The notes: a model not told the origin generated them from the letters alone. Numbered from the stretch's first letter, positions 1 to 9,171 are shown. The stretch is 52,414 nucleotides of DNA from Phycisphaerales bacterium (GCA_020427395.1 JAGQON010000024.1:1-52414), one strand, 5' to 3'. A program made the numbers and translations.

Positions 1-581
1 TTCTCGCTCAGTTCAACCTGGGCGTGCTGGGCTTCCAGTTCCGAAAGGATCGTGGCAGGGGCACGCACGCGCACCTGCAGGGGCTCAGCGCGAGGTGTGC
101 CATCGGTCTGGACCCCATCGGGCACGATCACCCGGACAGGCAGGTCGCGGGTCTCGATCTCGTCGACCTCGATCATGACGCTCTCGGGCACCACAGACTT
201 GATCGTGATGCCGTGGATGTCCAGGTCCGCCGAGCGTCGCAGCTCGGCCCGCAGGTCGATGGTAAAGACCCCCGGGCGGGCGGGGATCTCGCGTCCAAGC
301 TGGAGCTCGAAGCGGTTCTGCATGGCGCGGGCGAAGCGGTCGATGCCCGAGGTCGAACCCTCCAGCTCGACCTTGATGGTGCGGAGTTGCGGCTCGTCGG
401 GTGACTGACGCACAACCAGTTCGATCCCGCCCGAGGCCTGCGATTTCATCATCGTGACCTGGGCTTCGAGCTCGCTTGTCCGCACCATGCGCGACTCGGC
501 GAGCAGCCAGAGCATCGCGCTGATGAGCGTCACAACCAAGACGGTCCTGAGTCGAGCGAGAGGGCCGCGTTCCTCGTTCAT
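1..581 (-). CDS. cdaR: YbbR-domain protein CdaR, 3' end outside window
   Basis: Partial gene read from an ATG at 581 to the left edge of the window (193 codons seen, no stop). The N-terminus has a single membrane anchor of about 20 residues (VLVVTLISAMLWLLAE), followed by a beta-rich region resembling YbbR repeats (conserved style: VELEG, VIVPDG, VRVRAP). CdaR proteins are anchored regulators of the membrane diadenylate cyclase CdaA. Its start codon overlaps the cdaA stop as ATGA, so the two are translationally coupled. In Firmicutes the next gene is usually glmM; here that lies outside the window. Assignment rests mainly on the anchor, the YbbR-like texture and the cdaA context. Confidence 0.8.
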   Translation of the reverse strand, partial: MNEERGPLARLRTVLVVTLISAMLWLLAESRMVRTSELEAQVTMMKSQASGGIELVVRQSPDEPQLRTIKVELEGSTSGIDRFARAMQNRFELQLGREIPARPGVFTIDLRAELRRSADLDIHGITIKSVVPESVMIEVDEIETRDLPVRVIVPDGVQTDGTPRAEPLQVRVRAPATILSELEAQHAQVELSE

Positions 582-1570
582 GACGCGCCCTCCTTGGCCA
601 TACCGCCGCCCTTCTCCGGATCGCGCATCAGCGACTGCTCCGGCTCGGGCTCGGCCCCCAGATCGATGCTCTGATCGTTCGCGAACCCCGACGGGGTATC
701 GTCATCTTGGTCACGCTCGGGCTGCCCACCTTCGCCCTCAGTCGTCTGCTCGATCGGCGGCTTGTGCCCAAGATGCTCCTTGATGATCTCTTCAAGGGCC
801 GACGGCTCGATCGGGCTGCTCAGCACGCCACGCTCAGCGATGCGGATGCCGCCCGTCTCCTCGGAGACCACGATGACCAGCGCGTCGGTCTCCTTGGTGG
901 CCCCGATGGCCGCCCGATGCCGCGAGCCCAGCGACTGGTCGGGAACATCAGACGCGTTGGCCATCGGCAGCTGAACGCCGGCGCTGTGGACCTTGTCGCC
1001 TTTGATGACCACCGCCAGATCGTGCAGCGCCGAGCCGGGGTGAAAGATAGTCTGGATCAGCGGGGCCGAGAGGGTGGCATTGAGCACCGTGCCGCCCTCG
1101 GTAAGCGACTTGAGCCCGACACGACGCTCGATCACGATGATCGCTCCGAACCTCGCCTTCGAGAGGAAGATGCACGCGGGTGCAAGCTCACCCGCGACCT
1201 TCTCCGCACCCTGATACACACCACGCATGAACCCGGTCTCGCCCAGGCGGATCAGCGCCCGCCGAAGCTCGGGCTGGAAGATCACCACCAGCGCAATAGC
1301 GATCACCGCCAGCACGCGCTCATAGAGGTACGCGATTCGGGCGAAGAGGTCGTCGCCAAAGAACCGGACCGTGAGCGTGCCCACGATGAGCACGAAGAGC
1401 AGGCCCTTGAGGGCTCGGGCAGCGCGGGTGCCCTGCACGAAGCGGAGCCCGGCGAAGACCACCATCCAGATGACCAGAAACTCGATCGCGACCTCCCACC
1501 AGGTGTAGGAGCCCAAGCGATTGAGCAGGTCTTGGAGGCGTTCAGCGGTGCCCAAACCGATCCCTTTCAC
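578..1570 (-). CDS. cdaA: Diadenylate cyclase CdaA (DisA_N domain, membrane type)
   Basis: Makes cyclic di-AMP from two ATP at the inner membrane. Three N-terminal hydrophobic segments (around WWEVAIEFLVIWMVVF, LKGLLFVLIVGTL and RVLAVIAIALVVIF) precede a DisA_N domain with LGSRHRAAIG and SEETGGI, both matching the family. The usual catalytic DGA motif reads DLA here (LHDLAVVIK), so the Asp is kept but Gly is replaced by Leu. A low-complexity acidic tail of about 70 residues follows. The reading frame is open up to an ATG at 1648, but that lies 2 bp from the divergent nfu start and upstream of a good -10 (TAGAAT, 1605-1610). I therefore prefer the GTG at 1570; a TTG at 1555 with an AAAGGG ribosome site is the alternative. 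Confidence 0.88.
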   Translation of the reverse strand: MKGIGLGTAERLQDLLNRLGSYTWWEVAIEFLVIWMVVFAGLRFVQGTRAARALKGLLFVLIVGTLTVRFFGDDLFARIAYLYERVLAVIAIALVVIFQPELRRALIRLGETGFMRGVYQGAEKVAGELAPACIFLSKARFGAIIVIERRVGLKSLTEGGTVLNATLSAPLIQTIFHPGSALHDLAVVIKGDKVHSAGVQLPMANASDVPDQSLGSRHRAAIGATKETDALVIVVSEETGGIRIAERGVLSSPIEPSALEEIIKEHLGHKPPIEQTTEGEGGQPERDQDDDTPSGFANDQSIDLGAEPEPEQSLMRDPEKGGGMAKEGAS

Positions 1571-1604
1571 GGAAACTGCGATGTACGCGAGGTGTCTGGT
1601 TCTG

Positions 1605-1610
1605 ATTCTA
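1605..1610 (-). promoter_or_regulatory. Putative -10 box of cdaA
   Basis: TAGAAT on the minus strand. Transcription from it would begin near 1598, which excludes the ATG at 1648 as the cdaA start on this transcript and supports the GTG at 1570. No convincing -35 is visible. Confidence 0.45.
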
Positions 1611-1639
1611 ACCGCTCGTCGCGGGCGATGCGGGCTCTC

Positions 1640-1645
1640 TATCCT
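1640..1645 (+). promoter_or_regulatory. Putative -10 box of nfu-like gene (leaderless type)
   Basis: TATCCT, 5 nt before the ATG at 1651, with no Shine-Dalgarno sequence in between. It lies back-to-back with the cdaA -10 box, making a compact divergent promoter region. Confidence 0.45.
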
Positions 1646-1650
1646 CATAT

Positions 1651-1920
1651 ATGCCGTTTGAAGTGCTCAAGGTCGAATCTACACCCAACCCGCGCGCCCG
1701 AAAGCTGATCGTCGCGCCGGCGCCCGCCTCGATCCGGTCCTACTTCAAGCCCGCCGACGCCGCTGGCGATCCGCTGGGCGAGGCGCTCTTCGCCATCGAG
1801 GGTGTAACCAATGTGCTGATCCACACGGGGTTCATCTCGGTGTGCATCGCGCCCGAGGCCAAGTGGCCTGCGACCATCAACCGACTCAAGGAAGCACTGC
1901 GAACGGCGCCAGGGTCATGA
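1651..1920 (+). CDS. NifU/Nfu N-terminal-domain protein
   Basis: An 89-residue protein matching the Nfu N-terminal domain (Pfam Nfu_N): it opens with the family signature ESTPNPRARK and ends with IEGVTNVLIHTGFISV and a short tail. Full Nfu scaffolds carry a C-terminal CxxC domain that binds the Fe-S cluster. That domain is absent here, so this is a stand-alone N domain, which is common and of unclear exact role in Fe-S cluster biogenesis. Its TGA overlaps the mutY ATG (ATGA at 1917-1920). MutY needs a 4Fe-4S cluster, so the coupling makes functional sense, though this is inference. Confidence 0.8.
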   Translation: MPFEVLKVESTPNPRARKLIVAPAPASIRSYFKPADAAGDPLGEALFAIEGVTNVLIHTGFISVCIAPEAKWPATINRLKEALRTAPGS

Positions 1921-2957
1921 ACAACACCGCCCTGACGAGCTCGCTCGAACGCTGGTTCGCCACCAACGCCCGGGACCTGCCCTGGCGCACCACGCACCGC
2001 GATCCGTACCGCTCGCTCGTGAGCGAGCTGATGCTTCAGCAGACGCAGGTTTCGCGGGTCGTGGAGAAGTTCGAGCCATTTCTCGAGCGCTTCCCGAGCG
2101 TCGCAGCGCTCGCCGAGGCGACGGAGGACGAGGTCCTCGCGGCCTGGTCCGGGCTGGGCTACTACCGCCGCGCCCGGCTGCTGCACACCTGCGCCAAGGC
2201 GATCGTGGATCGGCACGAAGGGGTGGTACCGGACTCGCTCGATGAGCTGCTCAAGCTCCCCGGCATCGGTCGCTACACGGCCGGGGCGATCGCGTCGATG
2301 GTCTTTGGGCAGCGTGCTCCCATCGTCGACGGCAACGTGACACGCGTCCTGCTGCGGGTCCACAACAAACCGATCCCGCAGGCGGACAAAGCTACGGTGG
2401 ACTGGGCCTGGCAGCGGGCCGAGGCGCTGGTGAACGCCTGCGACGACCCGGCCACCTTCAACGAGGCGATGATGGAGTTGGGCGCGACGGTCTGCGTGCC
2501 CAAGGGGCCAAGGTGTCTGCAATGCCCGATCAGCGCCGAGTGCGGGGCGCTGGCGGCCGGGACCACCGAGTCCATCCCGCTCCCCAAGCCCCGCGCCAAG
2601 CAGAAGCACCTCTACTGCGCGAGCGTGGTGATGCGCAGCACGCGTTCGGTGCTGCTCGAGCAGCGACCCGGCAGCGGCATGTGGGCGGGCATGTTCCAGC
2701 TGCCCACGCTTGAGCGTGAGGACCGCGCGCACGAGCCGGGTGAACTGGTCGAGGCGGGCTTTGCCGACCCGGAGCACATCGAGTCGTTCACGCATGTCAC
2801 GACCCACCGGATCGTGGAGTTCGCGATCTACCGGGCGTCGGCCCCCACGAAAACGCCCGAGAACCTGCGGAAACACCCGATCGGTTCGCTCGATACGCTC
2901 GCGATCTCCAACGCGCAGATGAAGGCGCTGCGGATCGCGGGTATTCTTGAGTCGTGA
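1917..2957 (+). CDS. mutY: A/G-specific adenine DNA glycosylase MutY
   Basis: Removes adenine mispaired with 8-oxoguanine. The 346-residue protein has the standard layout: a helix-hairpin-helix glycosylase core with the catalytic Glu37 (SELMLQQTQV) and Asp138 (VDGNVTRVL) at the same numbers as in the E. coli enzyme, the hairpin LPGIGRYTAG at 114-123, and a 4Fe-4S loop with C193, C200, C203 and C209 (C-x6-C-x2-C-x5-C). The C-terminal third is the NUDIX-like domain that recognises 8-oxoG (GSGMWAGMFQLP). The start is set by the ATGA overlap with the nfu-like gene; the end overlaps the GTG of the next gene (GTGA), so nfu-mutY-glycosyltransferase form one coupled unit. Confidence 0.96.
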   Translation: MNNTALTSSLERWFATNARDLPWRTTHRDPYRSLVSELMLQQTQVSRVVEKFEPFLERFPSVAALAEATEDEVLAAWSGLGYYRRARLLHTCAKAIVDRHEGVVPDSLDELLKLPGIGRYTAGAIASMVFGQRAPIVDGNVTRVLLRVHNKPIPQADKATVDWAWQRAEALVNACDDPATFNEAMMELGATVCVPKGPRCLQCPISAECGALAAGTTESIPLPKPRAKQKHLYCASVVMRSTRSVLLEQRPGSGMWAGMFQLPTLEREDRAHEPGELVEAGFADPEHIESFTHVTTHRIVEFAIYRASAPTKTPENLRKHPIGSLDTLAISNAQMKALRIAGILES

Positions 2958-3703
2958 AGATCGCCGTCGTCATCCCGGTCTACAACGAGCAGACGCTGCT
3001 GCCGGTGCTGTTCGATCGCCTGATCGCCACCCCCCCACCGACACTCCCCGATGGAACGCCATGCGAGCGGGTGATCTACCTCGTCGATGACGGATCGCAC
3101 GACGATTCGCCCAAGATCATCGATGAGCTGGCGAAGCGAGCTGACACTACCGCGATCCACCAGCCCCACAATCAGGGCAAGGGGGCGGCGCTGGCCGCAG
3201 GGATCGCTAAGGCGCTCGACGACGGTGCCGACGCGATCATCATTCAGGACGCCGATCTCGAGTACGACCCGCGCGAGCACGATTCGGTCCTCGCCCCCAT
3301 CCTTGACGGGCGTGCCGACGCCGTCATCGGCACCCGGTTCCTCGGGCAGACCCACCGCGTGCTCTACTACTGGCACTCGATCGCCAACCGGATCATCACG
3401 CTGACCAGCAACATGCTCAGCAACCTGAACCTGACCGACATCGAGTGCGGGTTCAAGGCCTTCACCCGCGACGCGATCAAGGACATCACGATCACGGAGA
3501 AGCGTTTCGGTGTTGAGCCTGAGCTGATCGCCAAGCTCGCCAAGGCCCGCCTGCCCGATGATCAGGGTGTACGCCGCATCCCGCTGCGGATCTACGAGGT
3601 CCCGATCTCCTACGCGGGTCGGACCTACGAAGAGGGCAAGAAGATCGGCTGGAAAGACGGTGTCGAGGCGATCTGGTGCATCATCAAGCACAATCTGGGC
3701 TAA
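2954..3703 (+). CDS. Family 2 glycosyltransferase (dolichyl-phosphate-mannose-synthase type)
   Basis: A 249-residue GT-A fold enzyme without membrane segments. It starts with VVIPVYNEQ, has VDDGSHDDS, then NQGKGAALAAGI and the nucleotide-sugar/metal motif QDADLEYDP, followed by IGTRFL and ECGFKAF. This is the pattern of family 2 transferases of the DPM1/polyprenyl-phosphate class, which load sugars from a nucleotide onto a lipid phosphate. The substrate cannot be read from sequence. The GTG start at 2954 overlaps the mutY stop. No adjacent glycan cluster helps to define its pathway. Confidence 0.88.
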   Translation: MKIAVVIPVYNEQTLLPVLFDRLIATPPPTLPDGTPCERVIYLVDDGSHDDSPKIIDELAKRADTTAIHQPHNQGKGAALAAGIAKALDDGADAIIIQDADLEYDPREHDSVLAPILDGRADAVIGTRFLGQTHRVLYYWHSIANRIITLTSNMLSNLNLTDIECGFKAFTRDAIKDITITEKRFGVEPELIAKLAKARLPDDQGVRRIPLRIYEVPISYAGRTYEEGKKIGWKDGVEAIWCIIKHNLG

Positions 3704-3721
3704 TGCCACGCCGAGATTGGG

Positions 3722-3727
3722 TATATT
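3722..3727 (+). promoter_or_regulatory. Putative -10 box of ECF sigma gene (leaderless type)
   Basis: TATATT ending exactly 6 nt before the GTG start at 3734; no ribosome-binding site fits between them, so the mRNA would begin at or next to the start codon. Confidence 0.5.
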
Positions 3728-3733
3728 GGTCGG

Positions 3734-4333
3734 GTGCAGCATGAGGTGACCCAGATCTTTGAAGCCATCGACCGCGGCGACCCCCGGGCTTCCGCGGCGC
3801 TGCTCCCGCTGGTTTACAACGAACTCCGCAAGCTTGCCGATTCCCGATTAGCGAGTGAGCACACGCCGCAGACTTTGCAGGCCACCGGGCTGGTGCACGA
3901 GGCGTATCTCCGCCTGATCGGGCCGAATACGGATCAGCCGCCGGGCTGGGACGGACGCGGTCATTTCTTTGCCGCGGCCGCCGAGGCCATGCGGCGGATC
4001 CTGATCGAACGCGCTCGGGCCCGAAATGCCCAGAAACGGGGCGGTGGAACCGCGCGGCGAATCTCGCTGAACGCCTGCGTGGCGACACTGGAAGAATCGC
4101 CGAGCGATCTGCTGGAGCTCGACGAGGCCCTCGAACAGCTCTCGGGAATGGACCCGACGAAGGGCGAACTGGTCAAGCTCCGCTTCTATGCGGGGCTGAC
4201 GATGCCGCAGGCCGCCGATGTGCTCGGGATCTCGCTGAGCACCGCGGAGCGTCATTGGGCGTTCGCGCGAGCATGGCTGTTCAGCCGGCTGGGCGAGGGC
4301 CAAGACGAGCACAAAAACTTTTCAAATCGCTGA
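3734..4333 (+). CDS. ECF-family RNA polymerase sigma factor (Planctomycete Sigma70_ECF type)
   Basis: A 199-residue sigma factor of the Pfam Sigma70_ECF class that is expanded in Planctomycetes. Region 2 shows LLPLVYNELRKLA and the family motif LVHEAYLRLIG, then GRGHFFAAAAEAMRRIL. Region 4 has LVKLRFYAGLTMPQAADVLGI, a helix-turn-helix for -35 recognition. No anti-sigma factor is adjacent. Instead an FHA protein and a Ser/Thr kinase follow on the same strand, matching the kinase-linked ECF groups (ECF-STK) described for Planctomycetes. Control by phosphorylation is therefore likely but is inference. Translation starts at GTG 3734. Confidence 0.93.
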   Translation: MQHEVTQIFEAIDRGDPRASAALLPLVYNELRKLADSRLASEHTPQTLQATGLVHEAYLRLIGPNTDQPPGWDGRGHFFAAAAEAMRRILIERARARNAQKRGGGTARRISLNACVATLEESPSDLLELDEALEQLSGMDPTKGELVKLRFYAGLTMPQAADVLGISLSTAERHWAFARAWLFSRLGEGQDEHKNFSNR

Positions 4334-4391
4334 GGGGTCTGTGCGGTCGTTGACGCATTGCCTCATGAACACACCTCGAAGGGAGTACACC

Positions 4392-4760
4392 ATGTCAATT
4401 CTGGTCATTACCAAGGGCGAGCAAGAAGGAACGACATTCGAGCTGGCGAACCGACCGCTCTCGCTCGGGCGAGACCCGTCAAGGGACATCCAGATCCTGG
4501 ACCAGCGGGTCAGCCGCAAACAGGCGATGATCCGGCACGACGGGACGACGCATGTTCTCTCGCCGATGCGTTCCACCAATCCCATGCGTCTCAATGGTCA
4601 GGAAGTCGAGAGCGACAGCCCACTGAACGATGGCGATGAGATCGCGATCGGTGAGACGGTCCTGCGGTTTACCACGCAGACACCGAGCGAATACACGAAC
4701 GCGGTCAATCACCGCAAGGTCGCGAGCCGTGACGCCCGCGAAGCAAACACAATCATGTAG
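4392..4760 (+). CDS. Small FHA-domain protein
   Basis: A 122-residue protein that is almost entirely one forkhead-associated domain, a phosphothreonine-binding module. Visible signatures are SLGRDPSRDIQI (the GR and S of the binding loop), RVSRKQA (SxxH-like loop with Gln for His) and MRLNG. The reading frame is open from 4341, but the ATG at 4392 follows a clear AAGGGAG ribosome site 8 nt upstream. Lying between an ECF sigma factor and a Ser/Thr kinase, it could bridge the phosphorylated kinase to the sigma factor. The C-terminal 25 residues look unstructured. Confidence 0.88.
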   Translation: MSILVITKGEQEGTTFELANRPLSLGRDPSRDIQILDQRVSRKQAMIRHDGTTHVLSPMRSTNPMRLNGQEVESDSPLNDGDEIAIGETVLRFTTQTPSEYTNAVNHRKVASRDAREANTIM

Positions 4761-4784
4761 GGCGATGGCCCGAACGGGGATCTC

Positions 4785-7595
4785 GTGAGCGACATTGAAA
4801 CTATCTTTGAAACGGCGCGTCAGCTGGACCCCGAGTTACGCGGCGCGTATCTCGATCGGGCGTGCGGTTCGAATCAGGAACTGCGTGCTGAGGTGGATCG
4901 GCTGCTCGCGGCCGACGACCACCTCGGCGCGTTCCTTGAGAGCGATGTATTCGATCCGGATGCGACGCTCCCGGATCTGCCCCCGAGCGCCGCTCAAACC
5001 TCCTCGCAACCGGCGGAAGCCGCGGGCGATCAGATGGGCAACTACAAGCTGCTCCAGCAGATCGGCGAGGGTGGCTTCGGCACGGTCTGGATGGCCGAGC
5101 AGCGCGAGCCGGTCAGGCGACGCGTCGCGCTCAAGATCATCAAACTCGGGATGGACACCAAGCAGGTGATCGCCCGATTCGAGGCCGAGCGACAGGCGCT
5201 GGCGATGATGGATCATCCCAACATCGCCAAGGTCTTCGACGCGGGGATGACCGAGACGGGGCGTCCGTACTTCGTCATGGAGTACATCAAGGGCATCCCC
5301 ATCCTGCAGTACTGTGACCATGAGAAGGTCGATACCAGGGGACGGCTCGACCTGTTCACCAAGGTGTGCCACGCGATCCAGCACGCGCACCAGAAGGGCA
5401 TCATCCATCGCGACATCAAGCCGGGCAATGTGCTCGTGACCATGCACGACGGCGTGCCGGTGCCCAAGGTGATCGACTTCGGCATCGCCAAGGCAACCAA
5501 CGCGGAGCTCACCGACAAAACGCTCTTCACCCAGCACCGCCAGATGATCGGCACGCCGGTCTACATGAGCCCCGAGCAGGCGGAGATGTCGGGGCTGGAT
5601 ATCGATACCCGCAGCGACATCTATTCGCTCGGTGTGCTGCTCTATGAGCTGCTCACGGGGACAACACCGTTCGACCATCGAGAGCTGCTCGACCGCGGCT
5701 TCGGTGAGATGATGCGGATCATCCGCGAGGAGACACCGCACAAGCCATCGACTCGGCTCTCGAGTCTTGGAGAAACCGCGAGCCGGACCGCCGAGCAGCG
5801 CCACACGGATATCAGAAGACTGGGCCTGATCCTGCGCGGCGACCTCGACTGGATCGTGATGAAGTGCCTGGAGAAGGACCGCACGCGCAGGTATGACACA
5901 GCCAACGGTCTGGCGGCGGACATCCAGCGCCACCTGAGCAATGAGCCGGTCTCTGCCGGGCCGCCCAGCGCGAGCTACCGGCTGAGAAAGTTTGTGCGGC
6001 GCAATCGGGCGGGCGTTCTGGCCGCGCTCGCGGTCGGGAGTACCCTGCTCCTGGGTCTTGCGGGCACAACGGGCGGGATGTACTGGGCTGTTCAGGAAAA
6101 AGACAGGGCCGATCTCGCTGCGGAGCAGGCGCTTGAGGCACAAGCAGTGGCTCAGACACGCTCGGAAGAGCTCCAGCAGGTCGTCGAGTTTCAATCAGCA
6201 CAGCTCTCAGGCATCGATGTCGCGCAGATGGGCATCAACATGCGCCAGGATTTACTTGAGAATGCAAGACTCGTCGGCGAGCGCCTGCAGGAGAACACGC
6301 CACAGATCGAAGAGCGCATCGCCGCGGTCGATCAATCGCTCCTTGGTGTCGACTTTACCGGGTGGGCACAGAGCACACTCGAGACCAATGTCTTCCTCCC
6401 CGCCATCGATGCGATCCAAGAACAGTTCGGTCAACAACCCGAGGTTCGGGCTGACCTGTTCACCAGCCTGTCAGAGACGCTGCACGATATCGGGCTACTC
6501 GATCTGGCGGAAAAAGCCATACTTGAATCGATCGAGACCAGGACCAAGCAGCTGGGCGAATCCGATCCCCAGACGATCGACGCGAATATGCGTTACGGGA
6601 TGATCCTCACGGACCTGGGCCAGCTTGATCGTGCAGAGCAGCTGTTCCAGAACACACTGGCGAACGCGATCGATTCGCAAGGTGAGGACTCGCGATCAGC
6701 CATCGATGTGCGCTACCACTACGCCACACTTCAGTTTGCCCAGACGCGATACCAGGAAGCTGCCGACATGTACGCTTCGACCCTGGAGTGGTACAGGACA
6801 CACCTGGGACCACTCGATGGGAACACGCTCGGTGCCATGAGCTCGCTCGCGGCTTCGTACAACTATACCGATCGCCAGGTGGAAGCTGAGCAACTGTACT
6901 CAAAGGCGATTGACGGGATGACCGAGTTGTATGGCCGTTTCGATCAACGCACGATCCGCGCCCTCAACAACCTGGCCGGCCTGTACCGTTCGATGGATGA
7001 CCTCCCCAGGGCCGCCGAGATCTTCACAGAAGCCCTCGAACTGAGCAGAACGACACTGGGCGAGGACCACAATGTCACACTCATGCTCAAAGACAATCTT
7101 GGCGGGGTTCGCTACAACCAGCTCGATTTCGATGGGGCGTGGCAGCTGACAAACGAGGCTCTGGAAGGGCGAAAGAGAGTGCTCGGTCCCCTTCACGACG
7201 CGACGCTGCGGTCCTACTACAACCTCGCGCTCGTCAACAAGGATATGAAGCGGTTCGATGCCTCGATCTCGCTCCTGCAACAAGCCCTCCCCGGATTCGA
7301 GCGCGTCTACGGGGAGTTCCATGGGTACACCATCACGGTCCGAAAAGAACTCTCGAACCTGCTGTTCCAGGAAAAACGCTTCAATGAAGTCGAGACGCTC
7401 TTTCTCAACGAGTACGCGCTCTTCGATCACGTGCCCGATGCGCCCCTGGATCGGAAACGAAGCCTGACGAACAACATGGCGGTCTTGTACCGGCACTGGG
7501 ATCAGGCGCAGCCAGACCGGGGGCATGCCGAGAAGGCCGCCGAATGGAAGGCCAGGTTCGAAGCAATGGACCCCGAGCCCCAAGCGGACCCGTGA
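4785..7595 (+). CDS. Membrane Ser/Thr protein kinase with C-terminal TPR repeats
   Basis: A 936-residue protein. Residues 1-85 form a helical N-terminal segment typical of Planctomycete kinases. The kinase domain runs from about 87 to 395: glycine loop [13 protein letters not shown]-anchoring Lys117 (VALKIIK), catalytic loop HRDIKPGN at 208-215, DFG at 231-233, and an activation segment [11 protein letters not shown]. One transmembrane helix lies near 407-431, followed by a coiled stretch and then repeated TPR/Kinesin-light-chain-like units to the C-terminus (periodic Y/A/L pattern such as [11 protein letters not shown]). The catalytic residues are complete. It starts at GTG 4785, 24 nt after the FHA stop, and is likely co-expressed with it. 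Confidence 0.93.
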   Translation: MSDIETIFETARQLDPELRGAYLDRACGSNQELRAEVDRLLAADDHLGAFLESDVFDPDATLPDLPPSAAQTSSQPAEAAGDQMGNYKLLQQIGEGGFGTVWMAEQREPVRRRVALKIIKLGMDTKQVIARFEAERQALAMMDHPNIAKVFDAGMTETGRPYFVMEYIKGIPILQYCDHEKVDTRGRLDLFTKVCHAIQHAHQKGIIHRDIKPGNVLVTMHDGVPVPKVIDFGIAKATNAELTDKTLFTQHRQMIGTPVYMSPEQAEMSGLDIDTRSDIYSLGVLLYELLTGTTPFDHRELLDRGFGEMMRIIREETPHKPSTRLSSLGETASRTAEQRHTDIRRLGLILRGDLDWIVMKCLEKDRTRRYDTANGLAADIQRHLSNEPVSAGPPSASYRLRKFVRRNRAGVLAALAVGSTLLLGLAGTTGGMYWAVQEKDRADLAAEQALEAQAVAQTRSEELQQVVEFQSAQLSGIDVAQMGINMRQDLLENARLVGERLQENTPQIEERIAAVDQSLLGVDFTGWAQSTLETNVFLPAIDAIQEQFGQQPEVRADLFTSLSETLHDIGLLDLAEKAILESIETRTKQLGESDPQTIDANMRYGMILTDLGQLDRAEQLFQNTLANAIDSQGEDSRSAIDVRYHYATLQFAQTRYQEAADMYASTLEWYRTHLGPLDGNTLGAMSSLAASYNYTDRQVEAEQLYSKAIDGMTELYGRFDQRTIRALNNLAGLYRSMDDLPRAAEIFTEALELSRTTLGEDHNVTLMLKDNLGGVRYNQLDFDGAWQLTNEALEGRKRVLGPLHDATLRSYYNLALVNKDMKRFDASISLLQQALPGFERVYGEFHGYTITVRKELSNLLFQEKRFNEVETLFLNEYALFDHVPDAPLDRKRSLTNNMAVLYRHWDQAQPDRGHAEKAAEWKARFEAMDPEPQADP

Positions 7596-7596
7596 G

Positions 7597-7944
7597 TCAA
7601 CCCGCCCGCTTGGGCTCGCGGTCTGGAACCACCATCGGCTCGCGCCCACCCTTGCGCCTGATCCAGTTCACGGACCGGTTCACCGCGCGGCGCTGGATGA
7701 GCTTGCGTTCGAGCCAGAACTTGCCGGGGAAGTTGATCAGCGAGAGCCCCAGCAGCATCGTCAGCAGCCCCTGCCCCGGCAAGACGAGCATGGCGATGCC
7801 GCCCACCAGCAGCACCGCACCCAGCAGGTTCTTGAACACATGCACCGTGACCCGGATCATGGGATGACGCTGCGGCAGATCGAGCGGGACTCGCTTGTCG
7901 CGCACGAAGTAATCGCTGGGCAATCGCACAAGCACCCACGGCAC
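7597..7944 (-). CDS. PGPGW-like small membrane protein (true start uncertain)
   Basis: Weakly matches the PGPGW family of small membrane proteins of unknown function: the core hydrophobic hairpin contains LVLPGQGLLTMLLGLSLI in the expected place, followed by a basic tail. From GTG 7944 the protein is 115 residues, but the frame continues upstream without a stop to the purK TAA at 8047, and those extra codons encode another hydrophobic helix that family members normally have. No ATG, GTG or TTG occurs in that extension; the only rare start candidate is an ATT at 8014-8016 behind GAGGAAG. Either the N-terminus is shorter than usual or initiation is non-canonical. Convergent with the kinase gene, 1 bp apart. 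Confidence 0.55.
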   Translation of the reverse strand: MPWVLVRLPSDYFVRDKRVPLDLPQRHPMIRVTVHVFKNLLGAVLLVGGIAMLVLPGQGLLTMLLGLSLINFPGKFWLERKLIQRRAVNRSVNWIRRKGGREPMVVPDREPKRAG

Positions 7945-8046
7945 GATGATCAGCGTCGCGATGAAGGTGATGACAGATACACCGGCGAGGATCGCGAAGA
8001 CTTGTTCTTTCGAAATCGCAGCCGCCTTCCTCGTCCCCTTGAGTGT

Positions 8047-9171
8047 TTATCCGATCACGCGGGTGAATCTTTCAAGCAGCGCGTCGAGCTCGCCCTCGCT
8101 GGGGGCGTTGAGCGTCACATGCCCGATCTTGCGCCCCGCTCTGGGTGCCTTGCCGTACATATGAACATGCGCCTCGGGCATCGACTCAAGCGCACCCTTG
8201 CGGGGCTCGTCGCCGATGATGTTGACCATCGCACTGCAGCCGATCGGATCGGCGGAACCCAGCTCCATGCCCATCACGGCCCGCATGTGGTTCTCAAACT
8301 GAGAAGTCTGGGCGCCCTCGATCGTCCAGTGCCCCGTGTTGTGTACGCGCGGTGCGATCTCGTTGGCGACTAGCGTTGCGCTCTCGCCGCTGCCGATCTG
8401 GAAGAACTCCACGGCAAGCGTTCCAACATAGTCGAACCGGTTGAGGATCTGACGGGCCGCGTGCCGTGCCTGCTCGACCAGCCGTTCGCTCACATCACGC
8501 GCCGGGGCCTTCGAGACACGCAGGATGCCTCCGCGATGGACATTCTCGCTCAGCGGGTAGTACAAGATGTCGCCATGTGTCGATCGCGTCGCGACGATCG
8601 AGAGCTCGCGGGTGAACTCAACGAACTGGTCCAGAATCGCAGGCACCGTGCCGATGGTGGCGAAGGCCTCTGCCGCGTTCTTGGCGTCGTTGATCAGCAC
8701 CTGCCCCTTGCCGTCGTAGCCCAGCGTCCGCACCTTGAGAATCGCGGGCGTGCCCAGCTCCTCGAGCGCGTCCTGCAATGTCTCCACATCATCGATCGCC
8801 CGGTAGTTGGGGATCGCGATGTCCAGCTCGCGGAACATGGTGCGTTCGTGGTGCCGGTCCTGAGCGTAACCAAGCGCGTCGGGGTTGGGATGAATCGGTC
8901 GCAGCGGCCTGATGACCTCCGCGGCCGCGGCGGGCACATTCTCAAACTCGTAGGTCACGACCTCAGAGCACTCCGCGAGCTGCCGCAGCGCCTCGGGGTC
9001 GTCGTACGCTCCGACGATCTGATCGCAGATCGTGCTGGCGCAGCAGTTCTCACTCGGATCGAGCACGGTGCATCGCACGCCAAGCTTCTGGACGGACTGG
9101 GCGAGCATCAGCGCGAGCTGCCCGCCGCCCAGGATGCCCACGCGTTCGACGGGTGCCAGCGGCTCGCTCAT
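8047..9171 (-). CDS. purK: N5-carboxyaminoimidazole ribonucleotide synthase PurK
   Basis: ATP-grasp enzyme of de novo purine synthesis that turns AIR, bicarbonate and ATP into N5-CAIR. The 374 residues include the N-terminal nucleotide-fold start [14 protein letters not shown], the ATP-grasp core ([13 protein letters not shown]) and the metal-binding end of the fold ([24 protein letters not shown]), all diagnostic. Length is normal. It overlaps purE by ATGA, so the two are translated as a coupled pair and N5-CAIR passes directly to PurE. Confidence 0.97.
   Translation of the reverse strand: MSEPLAPVERVGILGGGQLALMLAQSVQKLGVRCTVLDPSENCCASTICDQIVGAYDDPEALRQLAECSEVVTYEFENVPAAAAEVIRPLRPIHPNPDALGYAQDRHHERTMFRELDIAIPNYRAIDDVETLQDALEELGTPAILKVRTLGYDGKGQVLINDAKNAAEAFATIGTVPAILDQFVEFTRELSIVATRSTHGDILYYPLSENVHRGGILRVSKAPARDVSERLVEQARHAARQILNRFDYVGTLAVEFFQIGSGESATLVANEIAPRVHNTGHWTIEGAQTSQFENHMRAVMGMELGSADPIGCSAMVNIIGDEPRKGALESMPEAHVHMYGKAPRAGRKIGHVTLNAPSEGELDALLERFTRVIG

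Noticed and set aside
1740..2876. 378-codon minus-strand frame opposite nfu and mutY
   Set aside because: Antisense of conserved catalytic and Fe-S motifs; no recognisable domain.
4836..6194. Long minus-strand open frame opposite the kinase gene
   Set aside because: The plus strand carries all kinase motifs; the antisense product is compositionally biased and unlike any family.
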